In this document: positions 11,266-20,896 of the stretch, piece by piece
How positions within the stretch are numbered: position 1 is the first letter of the stretch
Layout: each line of letters opens with the position of its first letter
Origin: Dugong dugon
Lineage: Eukaryota; Chordata; Mammalia; Sirenia; Dugongidae
DNA: 64,000 bases
Assembly (NCBI GenBank): GCA_030035585.1
Contig: CM057477.1
Location: forward strand, 65,267,447 to 65,331,446
Direction of reading: 5' to 3'
Position numbers and translations under genes: made by a program
Notes under the pieces: generated by a model
What the model was told of the DNA's origin: nothing
Seen by the model: only the letters and a program-made list of their open reading frames with translations
The model's database searches: none

Positions 11266-12119
11266 TTCCTAGTGCTGCTGTGACAGAAATACCACAAGGG
11301 GGTGGCTTTAAAGAACATAAATGTATTTTCTTACAGTTTTGGAGGTTAAAATCCAAATGGCTGAAAGTCTTAGCCGTGTCGAGTCCTTCCTTGTAGTCTC
11401 AGGTGCTCCTTGGCTCCTAGGCTTGTAGAAGATCCTCACGTGGAGTCTGTCTTCTTCCATGTGTGCTTGTCTCTGTGTCTAACCTACTCTATAAAACTCA
11501 CATGTGATTAGATTTAGAACTCACCTTACTCAGTGTCATGGATTGAATTATGTCCCCCCAAAAATATGTGTATCACTTTGGCTGGGCCATGATTCCCAGT
11601 ATTGTGTGATTTTCCTGTATGTTGTAAATCCTGCCTCTATGATGTTAATGCGGGAGGATGGGCAGCCGTTGTGTTAGTTACACAGGACTCAATCTATAAG
11701 ACTGGATTGTGTCTTGAGGCAGTCTCTTGACATATAAGAGAAGCGAGCAGAGAGACAGGGAGACCTCATACCACCAAAAAGGAGTGCGGGGAGCAGAGTG
11801 AGTCCTTTGGACCTAAGATCCCTGTGTGGAGAAGCTCTTAGTCTGGGGGAAGATTGACGAGAAGGCCGACAGAGAGAGAAAGACTTCCCCTGGGGCTGAT
11901 GCCCTGAATTTGGACTTTCAGTCTACTTTAACTTCTCTTTGTTAAAGCCAATCACTTGTGGTATTTTTGTTACAGCAGCATTAGATAACTAAGACACTCC
12001 ATATGGTCTAATTAACATAACAAAGAAAGCCCTCTTTCACAAACAGGATCACATCCACAGGTACAAGGGTTAGGACTCCAGCACATACTTTGGGGGAACA
12101 GAGCTCCATCCATAACAGT
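11266..12119 (-). repeat. MaLR LTR (minus) split by another LTR
   Basis: Two halves of one minus-strand LTR: 11266-11533 (CCTAGTGCTGCTGTGACAG ... TTAGAACTCACCTTACTCAG) and 11997-12119 (TCTAATTAACATAACA ... CCATAACAG). The same order is seen uninterrupted at 54031-54460. The gap is filled by a plus-strand LTR. Confidence 0.75.
11534..11996 (+). repeat. MaLR-type solo LTR inserted in another LTR
   Basis: Starts TGTCATGGATTGAATTATG and ends AACTAAGACA, the usual TG...CA form, 463 bp. The flanks CTCAG (11529-11533) and CTCCA (11997-12001) are only a weak candidate for the 5-bp duplication expected for ERVL-related LTRs. Confidence 0.75.
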
Positions 12120-13185
12120 AGGTATCTTGAGTTGTGAGGTGCTGTCAGCGTGGGATAGTTGGACAGAACCAAGTCTTGTGACACTTCTGGAAGTCAGCCC
12201 TACTAGTCAGTCATTGGTGAGGCAAGGGGCAGGTGGAGCCCAGGTTCATCCTGTGTGTGTGCAGCCAGGAGGAGGGCCAGGGTGCAAGAGAAGGAGGGAG
12301 GTTTCCAATGCATGAGGCTGGGTGGTCAGGGATGAAGACACCATTCAAGACAGCTCCTGGGCGCATGAGAGGACCCTGCAGTGCGCCTTCTAGCAGCCCA
12401 CGACCTCTCCCCACACACACTTACTCCCCTGACAGTCTTCCCTCCCCATTCTGAGAATTCCCTCCTGTTTAGGTCTCAGGTAACCGGGTCTCCATCCCAT
12501 AACCACTGCTTGCTTCTCCCTCCTCTGTACTCTCTGTTAGTTTCTGTTGCTTGCCCTCTTTATGCCCATCCCAGACAGCTGCATTCTCTTCTTTCCTTTC
12601 ACAACAGACTTTGGTTTGCCCATTTAAACCACTTCAATCACTACCAGCAAGAAGGAAATCTGGGCACCCTTTCCTTAAGAGTCCAGAAGGCTCAGTCTTC
12701 AAAGCCCTTTGAAAACCTTCAGATAGACCCAGATCCAAGTCCTACACTCCTGCCCACTGGGGAAGGGTGAAAAGCCCACCTTAAACACATACTTCCAGGT
12801 AACCAAGTGCTCACTAAAATTTTCCATCGGGAAAACAGTCTGTCCTCAAAACGATCCCCAAAAACAACATGTGGAGTTTTCTTATATCAAAGAAGTCCTT
12901 CATCTTTTTTGATGACAGTATGTCTGAATGAAGTCATGATCTCCCATTTACATATCTTTCAGACATCTTGGGAGACCTGTTTGAAGGACTGAAAGGGAAG
13001 TATGTGGGCAGGATACTCACAGATCGACCAAAGCTCTTTCTAAAATGGGTTTAGGTTCACCCAAGCACAAGGAGGTATCAACGCACTGAGTTTCTACGCC
13101 ACAATGTTGTCATAATTTTTTTTTGTAATAATTTTTCATGACCAGTTTTGAATGACAGAAAAGCATCATTAGTTTTACGTTATAT
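12120..13185. other. No gene recognised (1.1 kb)
   Basis: Moderately GC-rich sequence with several overlapping short open frames, the longest 129 aa at 12381-12770. Their composition (Ser/Pro/His rich) and lack of motifs suggest chance frames. Confidence 0.4.
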
Positions 13186-13189
13186 ATTC

Positions 13190-13450
13190 AATTTATCATA
13201 TTTAGTGATTAACATCTTTATATTATTATCTCAATGGAAGTAGAAAATACATTTAATAAAATTCAACAGTCATTACTGATTTAAAAAATTATAACATGCT
13301 GAATGTAGATGGGAAGATGCAATATAAATATTAAAAATATATGTGATTTTTAATGGAGAAACAGTATAAGCATTTCCTCTCCCTCATAAATACAGAACAA
13401 AACAAATATGGCCACTATTAACATTGACAATGTTATAACAATTTTTGTTT
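13190..13450 (+). repeat. Decayed L1 ORF2 fragment
   Basis: Weak but ordered similarity to the L1 reverse transcriptase region: ATTATCTCAATGGAAGTAGA, AAAATTCAACAGTCATTACT, AACAAAACAAATATGGCCAC. Heavily mutated and AT-rich. Confidence 0.5.
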
Positions 13451-13479
13451 AGAAAGATTTTTGGTTTTTATCAACAATT

Positions 13480-13620
13480 TTGCCTAACAATTTTTGAGCA
13501 CACACTGCTATTTCTATGCATTATTCAATTCTCACATCTCCCTACTAAGTAATTGCTATTAACATCTCCATTTTATAAGCAAGGAAACTGAAGAGTTAAG
13601 AAAGGATGGATTCTGAATAG
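13480..13620 (+). repeat. MIR fragment
   Basis: TTTTATAAGCAAGGAAACTG followed by AAGAGTTAAG matches the conserved 3' core of MIR. Confidence 0.55.
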
Positions 13621-13936
13621 TATAACTTCAGGGTTATCAATATAAACATGTTTAAGGCTCTTGATGTAGAAAGCTAATTTGCTTTCTGGAAAGTTTATAC
13701 CAATATGTACCGCACTTCCATGTACACCCCAGCTGTCTACAAAGCCATCCTTTCTATCACACACTCACCAAAACACTAAGTATTGTCTTCTAAACTATTT
13801 AACAACTGGATAGAGGAAAATGGTGCCTTATTGTGATTGTTTTTTAATTCTCTTTATTTTAATGTCCTGTTTTCTGTGTTTAATTTTGTAATCCTTCTGA
13901 ATTTTAAGGGGAGTAAACATGGTATCCACCATGCAT

Positions 13937-14322
13937 CTGTCATTTGGTTGGACTGTGGAGGCTTGCATGTTGCTGTGATGCTGGAAACTATACCACCAGT
14001 AGTTCAAACACCAGCAGGATCACCCATGATAGACAGGTTTCAGCAGAGCTTTCAGACTAAGACTAGGAAGAAAAGCCTAGCAGTCTACTTCCAAAATTAG
14101 CCAATGAAAACCTTATGAATCACAACAGAATATTGTTTGACATAGGGCTGCAAGATGAGCCCCCTAGGTTGGAAGGCACTCAAAATACATAGAGACCACA
14201 ACAGCTGACTTGAGCAGACCAACAATCATGAAGATGGCACAGAGCCAGGCAACATTCTATTCTGTTGTACATTGGTCGCCATGAGTCAGAGCTGACTCGA
14301 GAGCGACTACGAATATAATAAC
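13937..14322 (+). mobile_element. RTE deletion derivative (5' UTR fused to 3' end)
   Basis: Begins with RTE 5'-UTR sequence (GGCTTGCATGTTGCTGTGAT; TTTCAGCAGAGCTTTCAGAC; AGCCAATGAAAACCTTATGA), continues to CTAGGTTGGAAGGCACTC, then jumps to the RTE 3' end (GATGGCACAGAGCCAG ... GAGTCAGAGCTGACTCGAG). No coding region remains. Confidence 0.82.
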
Positions 14323-14959
14323 AAAAGTGGTATAAATAGATTAATATACTTAGATTAAATAGATTAAATACTTCATATTTTGCCTGAAGCCTGTTTCAGC
14401 TAATTTATTTTTAAAAGTAGAAAAGGGAGAAGCTAAAAGTATCAGCCTTTCCCACACATTTATTGCTTGCTCCAGAAAAAGGAATCGCTTCTTTAATCTG
14501 AGGAGCCACAAAGCAGTTTGCGTCTGTTCCTCTTGCCAACAGCCAGAGTGCCAGCATCAATGTCAGCAAGAAAACCCAGAGTGACAGACCCATGTGGATT
14601 CAAGCACAGCCTCTGGGTACGTATGTGTCCAAATGGGTCTGGGCTGCACTCTGTGTTTTTAATCCTCTTCACACACAAACTCAACCTTAGTGACTGTCAT
14701 ATTGCATCCTAAAAATTTTATACAACTTAGTGAATATGCAGTTATCAAACATTCAAACCTTAGTACCTGTGTTCAAGTATAAGGAAGTAGGTCAAATGGA
14801 GGAGCCCCCTCCTGATGTAATACCTTTCACTCTGCATCAAAGGGTTGCGTCAAACAGGATAAGGGGTGTTGCAAGGAGCCAGGACCACAAACGTTTGCTA
14901 CCCCCATCAGACATCACAGAAACTCATTGTGACCTCTCCCTCAACCCTTTCCTGGCAAA
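14323..14959. other. No confident gene; a small hydrophobic open frame noted
   Basis: A 60-aa minus-strand frame (14411-14593) starts MGLSLWVFLLTLMLALWLLA, which resembles a signal peptide, but I see no supporting exon structure or family match. Confidence 0.35.
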
Positions 14960-14975
14960 TAGTGTCTGACATCTT

Positions 14976-15515
14976 TTTTTTTTTTCCATGGGTGATATTA
15001 TTTATTTTATGGGCCAATCTGTCATTTGGCTGAAAGGTGACCTCTGGGAGTGGTTTGAGTTCCAGTTTTTTGTTTTTGTTTTTTTTTTTATATTTTATTG
15101 TACTTCAGGTGAAGGCTTACAGAACAAATAGTTTCTCATGAGACAGTAGTACACATGTTGCTTTATGACATTGGTTAACAACACCACAACATATTAACCC
15201 TCTAACTTCTCAACCTTTTTTTTTTTTTTTTGGTGAAAATACACATAGCCAAAGATACACCATTTCAAAAATTTCTACATGCACAGTTAAGTGACATTGA
15301 CTACGCTCTTCCAACTGTGCTGTTATTCTCACTTAAGATGAAGGCTTACAGAACAAAATAGTTTCTCATTTAACAGTTACTACAAATGCTGCCCTATGAC
15401 ACTGGTTAACAATCTCACAACACATCAACAATATCCTTACTCAACCTTGGGTTCCCTATCACCAGCTTCCTTGTCCCCTTCTGCCTTCTGGCCCTTGTCA
15501 CTGGACTCCTGTACC
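14976..15515 (-). mobile_element. L1 3'-end insertion with 16-bp target duplication
   Basis: TAGTGTCTGACATCTT occurs perfectly at 14960-14975 and 15516-15531. Between them, in minus-strand sense, lies an L1 3' UTR carrying its duplicated terminal module (15095-15240 and 15335-15440), an A-tract near 15065-15090, then about 80 bp of extra L1-like sequence and a final A-tract at 14976-14984. The order UTR, A-tract, extra sequence, A-tract resembles a 3' transduction. Severely 5'-truncated. Confidence 0.92.
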
Positions 15516-15531
15516 TAGTGTCTGACATCTT

Positions 15532-15861
15532 GCAAGAGGGCAATGCTTTCTGGAAAGACTGCAGCTCTAACTAAAATCTACTATCAAGAGAAAAAAATCA
15601 GATTACTAGCTAGGTTAGAGTGCAATTGAATTCCCAAGTACAGTGACTCCCAAATGCAAACCACTGTTTTCAACCAGCTCTAACCTGCACAGCTAAAAGG
15701 CACTGAGAGGCAGCCTCCCAGCTTCGGCCTGTTTGTGTTAGGGCAGAGATGCTGTGCCAAAGAACACTACTACTAGGTGTATCTTCAAAAAGCTGTATGT
15801 TTCAAAAGAAGATTTAAAGACTGCCCATTTAGAGATGATTTAAAGAGCAATGTTCAGATGA
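15532..15861. other. No gene recognised
   Basis: Unassigned stretch of about 330 bp between the L1 insertion and an LTR. Confidence 0.4.
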
Positions 15862-16289
15862 GAAGTCCATTAGTTTTATATTGCTGCTATAACAAATCAA
15901 CACAAATTTATTCTCTTACCGTTCTGAAGGCCAGAAGTCTGAAACGGGTCACACTGGGCTAAAATCAAGGTGTTGGCAGGGCTGCGTTCCTTCTGATGGC
16001 TCTAGGGAAGAATCTGTGTTCTTGCCTTCTCCAGATTCTAGAGGCTGCCCACATGCCTTAGCTCATGGTCTCATCCTTCCATCTTCAAAGCCACAATGCC
16101 AGGATGAGTCTTTCTCACACTGTCATCTCTCTGGCCTCCTTTTTCCACATATAAGGACACTTGTGATTAGATTGGGTCCACCTGGATCATCCAGAATAAT
16201 CTCAAATTCAGCTGATTAATTCTATCTGCAACCTTAATTCCACCATTGCTATGTAACATATCATATTCACAGTTTTCAGGAATTAGGAT
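15862..16289 (-). repeat. MaLR-type LTR relic
   Basis: Plus strand reads TATTGCTGCTATAACAAATC, GGGCTAAAATCAAGGTGTTG and ATTCTATCTGCAACCTTAAT, the reverse complement of an MLT1-like LTR. Confidence 0.65.
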
Positions 16290-16297
16290 GAAAGCAT

Positions 16298-16524
16298 CTT
16301 TTGTTGGTGGTGGTTGTTGTCTAGTTGATTCCAACTCATGGCGACCCCATGTGTTACAGAGTAGAACTGTTCCATAGGATTTTCTTGGCTGTAATCTTTA
16401 TAGAAGCAGATCGTCAATTATTTTCTTCCATGGTGCCACTGGTTAGGTTTGAACCACCAACTGTTTGAACCACCAACTGTTTGAACCACCAACTGTTAGG
16501 TTAGTGCAAACTGTTTGCACCAAG
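16298..16524 (-). mobile_element. AfroSINE with a 16-bp triplication
   Basis: Minus-strand AfroSINE, tail at left (GGTTGTTGTCTAGTTGATTC). The T-arm region has expanded into three tandem copies of GAACCACCAACTGTTT at 16451-16466, 16467-16482 and 16483-16498 (last base differs). Confidence 0.88.
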
Positions 16525-16559
16525 TAGACCTGAAAACATCTTTAGAGGTCTATTATTCT

Positions 16560-16760
16560 GCCTACCACAAGAGGAGACACCAAAACTTAAGATGTATTAA
16601 CTCTCGTCCTTACAGCAACTTGCCAAGTGGGAAGTAAGAAACTGAGGCTTTGAAAACAGACATTCTGTTAGTAAGAGGCAGAGCTGGAACAGGGCCCATA
16701 TCTGTTTTGAAAGCCTATGCTTGTCCTCTGCACCATGATCCCACCCAGGAGGCAATCTGG
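16560..16760 (+). repeat. Possible MIR/L2 remnant
   Basis: AGAAACTGAGGCTTTGAAAA and GTAAGAGGCAGAGCTGGAAC match the MIR 3' core loosely. Confidence 0.45.
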
Positions 16761-16864
16761 CTCCTTCTACTGAATCTCTACACCAGATGGAGCCTGAAGA
16801 GTGTCCAGTAGGAACTCTATCGTCCTTCAAGAATGTTAGGTCATGCTGTAATGAGAAAGAGTCA

Positions 16865-17213
16865 GAACAACAGGACTCTAAGCCTTCCCTTGGTATCCAC
16901 GGCAGACTGGTTCCAGGACCCTCGCAGATACTAAAATCTGAGGATGCTCGAGTCTCTTATATAAAATGGCATAGTATTTGCATATAACCTACGCACATCC
17001 TCCCATGTACTTTAAATCATCTCTAGATTACTTATAATACCTGATACAATGTAAATGCTATGTAAATATCTGTTATATTGTATTGTTTAGAGAATAATGA
17101 CAAGAAAAAAAAGTCTGTACATGTTCAGTACAGGTGCAACCGTTGTAGGGCTAACTACATAGTACCATTGAATCTGTGGATGCGGAGCCCACAGATACAG
17201 GGGGCCGACTGTA
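16865..17213 (+). mobile_element. Tigger-type DNA transposon relic (MER2-like)
   Basis: The left end GGTATCCACGGCAGACTGG and right end CACAGATACAGGGGGCCGAC are inverted relative to each other. The interior contains GTTTAGAGAATAATGACAAG and TCTGTACATGTTCAGTACAG, typical of the non-autonomous MER2/Tigger group. No transposase remains. Confidence 0.75.
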
Positions 17214-17281
17214 CTTCATATCGCTTTGTAACCAACGACGGCATGACTGGAAAATTTGCTAAAACTTTCAGGGTCTCAGGA

Positions 17282-18287
17282 TCTGTTACGGATTGAATTG
17301 TGTTCACTAAAATATACACTGAAGTCCTAACCCCTAGTACCTGTGAATATCACCTTGTTTGAAACAGGGTCTTTGACAAAAAGGGCCACAAAAAATAAAG
17401 ACTCCATCAGCCTGAGACCAGAAGAACTAGATGGTGCCCAGCTACCATCAATGACTGCCCTGACAGGGAACACAACAGAGAGTCCCTGATGGAGCAGGAG
17501 AAAAGTGGGGCACAGAACTCAAATTCTAGTAAAAAGACCAGACTTAATGGTCTGACTGAGACTGGAGGAACCCCAGAAGACATCGCCCCTGGACTCTCTG
17601 TTAACCCAGAACTAAAATCATTCCTGAAGTCAACTCTTCAGGCAAAGATAAGACGACTATAAGACGTAAAATGATACTCGTGAAGCGTGTGCTTCTTAAT
17701 TCAAGTAGATAGATGAGACTAAATACACAGCTCCTGTCCAGAGGCTGGATGAGAAGGCAGAAAGGGATAGGAGCTAGTTGAATGGACACGGGAAATCTCG
17801 GGTGGAAAGGGGGAGTATGCTGTCACATTACAGGGATAGCAACTAGGGTCACATAACAATGTATGTATAAATTTTTGTATGAGAAACTAACTTGAGCTGT
17901 AAACGTTCACCTAAAGCATAATTTAAAAAAAGAAAAAAAGATTACAACCAAGAAAAAAAGAAAGAAATAGGGTCTTTGAATTCGTTATCAGTTAAATCAA
18001 CATGAGGTCATGCCAGAGTAGAGTGGGTCTTAATCCCATCTGACTGGTGTCCTATACAAGAGAAGAAGAGAAACAGAGAGACAGAGGGGAGATGGCCACT
18101 TGATGATGGAGTTATGCTATAGCTGCAAGCCAAGGAATTTCTGGGGCTACCAGAAGTTGGGAGAGAGGCATGAAACAGATATTCCCTCAAAGCCTCGGAA
18201 GGAGTCAACATGGCCAGCACTCTGATCTCAGAATCCTAGCCTTCAAAACTATGAGACAATAAATTTCTGTTGCTTAAAACCACTTAT
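17282..18287 (+). repeat. MaLR-type LTR split by an L1 3' end
   Basis: The LTR starts TCTGTTACGGATTGAATTG at 17282, is interrupted after 17376, resumes at 17969 and ends near AACCACTTATTTTG at 18287. Joining the halves restores a single run through GGGTCTTTGAATTCG. The right end is truncated by, or abuts, the RTE at 18290. Confidence 0.85.
17377..17968 (+). mobile_element. L1 3'-UTR insertion with 11-bp target duplication
   Basis: AGGGTCTTTGA is duplicated at 17366-17376 and 17969-17979. The insert is a 5'-truncated L1 3' UTR in sense (GACTGCCCTGACAGGGAACA ... GAGCTGTAAACGTTCACC) ending in an impure A-rich tail (17926-17968). It is the same UTR subfamily as 27533-28314. Confidence 0.9.
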
Positions 18288-18289
18288 TT

Positions 18290-20186
18290 TGTTGTTGGGT
18301 TGTTAGGTGCCGTCGAGTCAGTTCCAACTCACAGCGACCCTATGTACAACAGAACAAAACACTGCCTGGTCCTGTGCCATCCTCATGATCTTTGTTACGC
18401 CTGAGCCCATTGTCGTGGCTGCTGTATCAATCCATCCTGTTGAGGGTCTTCCTCTCTTTCACTCACCTTCTACTTTACCAAGCATGATGTCCTTCTTCAG
18501 GGACTAGTCTCTCCTGATAACATGTTCAAAGTACATGGGACAAAGTCTTCCCATCCTCCCTTCTAAGGAGCATTCTGGCTGTACTTCTTCCAAGACAGAT
18601 TTGTTCGTTCTTCCAGCATTCCATGGTATATTCAATGTTCTTCACCAACACCATAATTCAAAGGCGTCAGTTCTTCTTCAGTCTTCCTTACTCATTGTCC
18701 AGCTTTTGCATACATATGAGGCGACTGAAAATATCATGGCTTGGGTCAAGTGCACCTTAGGCCTCAAAGTAACATCTTTGCTTTTCAACACTTTAAAGAG
18801 GTCTTTTGCAGCAGATTTGCCCAGTGCAATATGTCATTTGATTTCTTGACTGCTGCTTCCATGGGCATTGATTGTGGATCCGAGTGACAACTTCAGTCTT
18901 TTCTCCGTTTATCATGATATTGCTTATTGGTCCAGTTGTGAGAATTTTTGTTTTCTTTATGCTGAGGTGCAATCCATACTGAAGGCTGTAGTCCTTGATC
19001 TTCATCAGTAAGTGCTTCAAGTCCTTTTCACTTTCAGCAAACAAGGTTGTATCATCTGCATATCGCAGGTTGTTAATGAGTCTTTCTCCAATTCTGATGC
19101 CACATTCTTCTTCATACAGTCCAGCTTCTCAGATTATTTGCTCAGTGTACAGACTGAATAAGTATGGTGAAAGCATACAACCCTGACGCACACCTTTCCT
19201 GACTTTCAACAAGCAGTATTCTCTTGTTCTGTTGAAATGACTACCTCTTGGTCTATGTATAGGTTCCTCATGAGTACAATTAAGTGTTCTGAAATTCCCA
19301 TTCTTCACAATGTTGTCCATAATTTGTTATGATCCACACAGCTGAATGCCTTTGCATAGACAATAAAACATAGGTAAACATCTTTCTGGAATTCTCTGCT
19401 GTTAGCCAGGATCCATCTGACATCAGCAGTGATATTCCTTGTTCCACTTTCTGTTCTGAATACAGCTTGAATTTCTGGCAGTTCCCAGTCTATGTACTGC
19501 TGCAACCATTTTTGAATTATGTTCAGCATAATTTACCTGCATGTGAAATTAATGATACTGTTTGATAATTTCCAAATTCCACTGGATCACCTTTCTTTGG
19601 AATGGGCACAAATATGGATCTCTTCCAGTAAGTTGGCCAGGTAGCTGGCTTCCAAATTTCTTGGTATAGACAAGTGTGCACTTCAGCGTTGCATCCATTT
19701 GTTGAAAATCTCGGTTGGTATTCTGTCAATTCCTGGAGCTTTGTTTTTCACCAATGCCTTCAGTGCAGCTTGGCCTTCTTCCTTCAGTACCATTGGTTCT
19801 TGATCATATGCTACCTCCTGAAATGGTTAAACATCGACCAATTCTTTTTGGTACAATGACTCTGTGTATTCCTTCCATCTTCTTTTGATGCTTCCTGTGT
19901 GGTTTAATATTTTGCCCATTGAAACCGTCAAGATTGCAACTCGAGGCTTGAATTTTTTCTTCAGTTCTTTCAGCTCGAGAAATGCAAGTATGTTTTTCCC
20001 TTTTGGTTTTCTAACTCCAGGTCTTTGCACATTTCGTTGCAAAACTTTACTTTGTCTTCTTTAACCGCATTTTGAAAACTTCTGTTCAGCTCTTTTACTT
20101 CATCATTTCTTCCATTTGCTTTTGCTACTCTACATTCAAGAGCAAGTTTCAGAGTCTCCTCTAACATTCATTTTGGCCTTTTCTTT
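18290..20186 (-). mobile_element. RTE LINE, part 1: RT domain and 3' end
   Basis: The 3' half of a nearly complete minus-strand RTE. Visible are the catalytic YADD (reverse complement of ATCATCTGCATA near 19050-19061), the FxxYAKAFSCVDH palm block near 19350, and the 3' end TAGGTGCCGTCGAGTC at 18305. Stops and frameshifts break the frame. The element continues at 27173-27524 and 28323-29106; the gap is filled by later L1 insertions. Confidence 0.93.
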
Positions 20187-20896
20187 CACTCCTGTCTTTT
20201 TTTTTTTTTTTTTTTATTGTACTTCAGGTGAAGGCTGACAGAACAAATGGTTTCTCATGTAACAGTAGTACACATATTGTTTTATGACATTGGTTAACAA
20301 CCCCACAACGTGTCAATCTTCTCCCTTCTCAACATTTTTTTTTTTTTTGGTGCAAATACACGTAGCCAAAGATACACCATTTCAAAAATTTCTACATGCA
20401 CAGTTCAGTGACATCGACTACGCTCTTCCAACTGTGCTGCTATTCTTACTTTAGATGAAGGCTTACAGAACAAAATAGTTTCTCATTTAACAGTTAGTAC
20501 ACATGTTGCCCTATGACAATGGTTAACAACTCACAACAAATCAGCACTATCCTTACTCAACCTTGGGTTCCCTATCACCAGCTTCCTTGTCCCCTTCTGC
20601 CTTCTGGCCCTTGTCACTGGACTGCTGTACCTCATTAGTCCCATTTGGTTTTATGGGGCTGTCCATTCCCCAGCTGAACGGTGAACCTCAGAGATGACTT
20701 CACCACTGAGCTAAAAGGGTGTCTGGGGGCCATACTCTCGGGTTTCTCCAGTCTCCTTTAGGCCAGTAAATCTGTTTTTTGGGGGTTTTTTTGTGAGTTA
20801 AAATTTTGTTCTACATCCTTCTCCAGCTCTGTCCGGAACCCTCTGTTGTGTTCCTGGTCAGAGCAGTCAGTGGTGGTAGCTGGGCACCATCTAGCT

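Noticed and set aside
12381..12770. 129-aa plus-strand open frame as a gene
   Set aside because: No motif, no splice context, overlapping frames of similar length nearby; chance is more likely.
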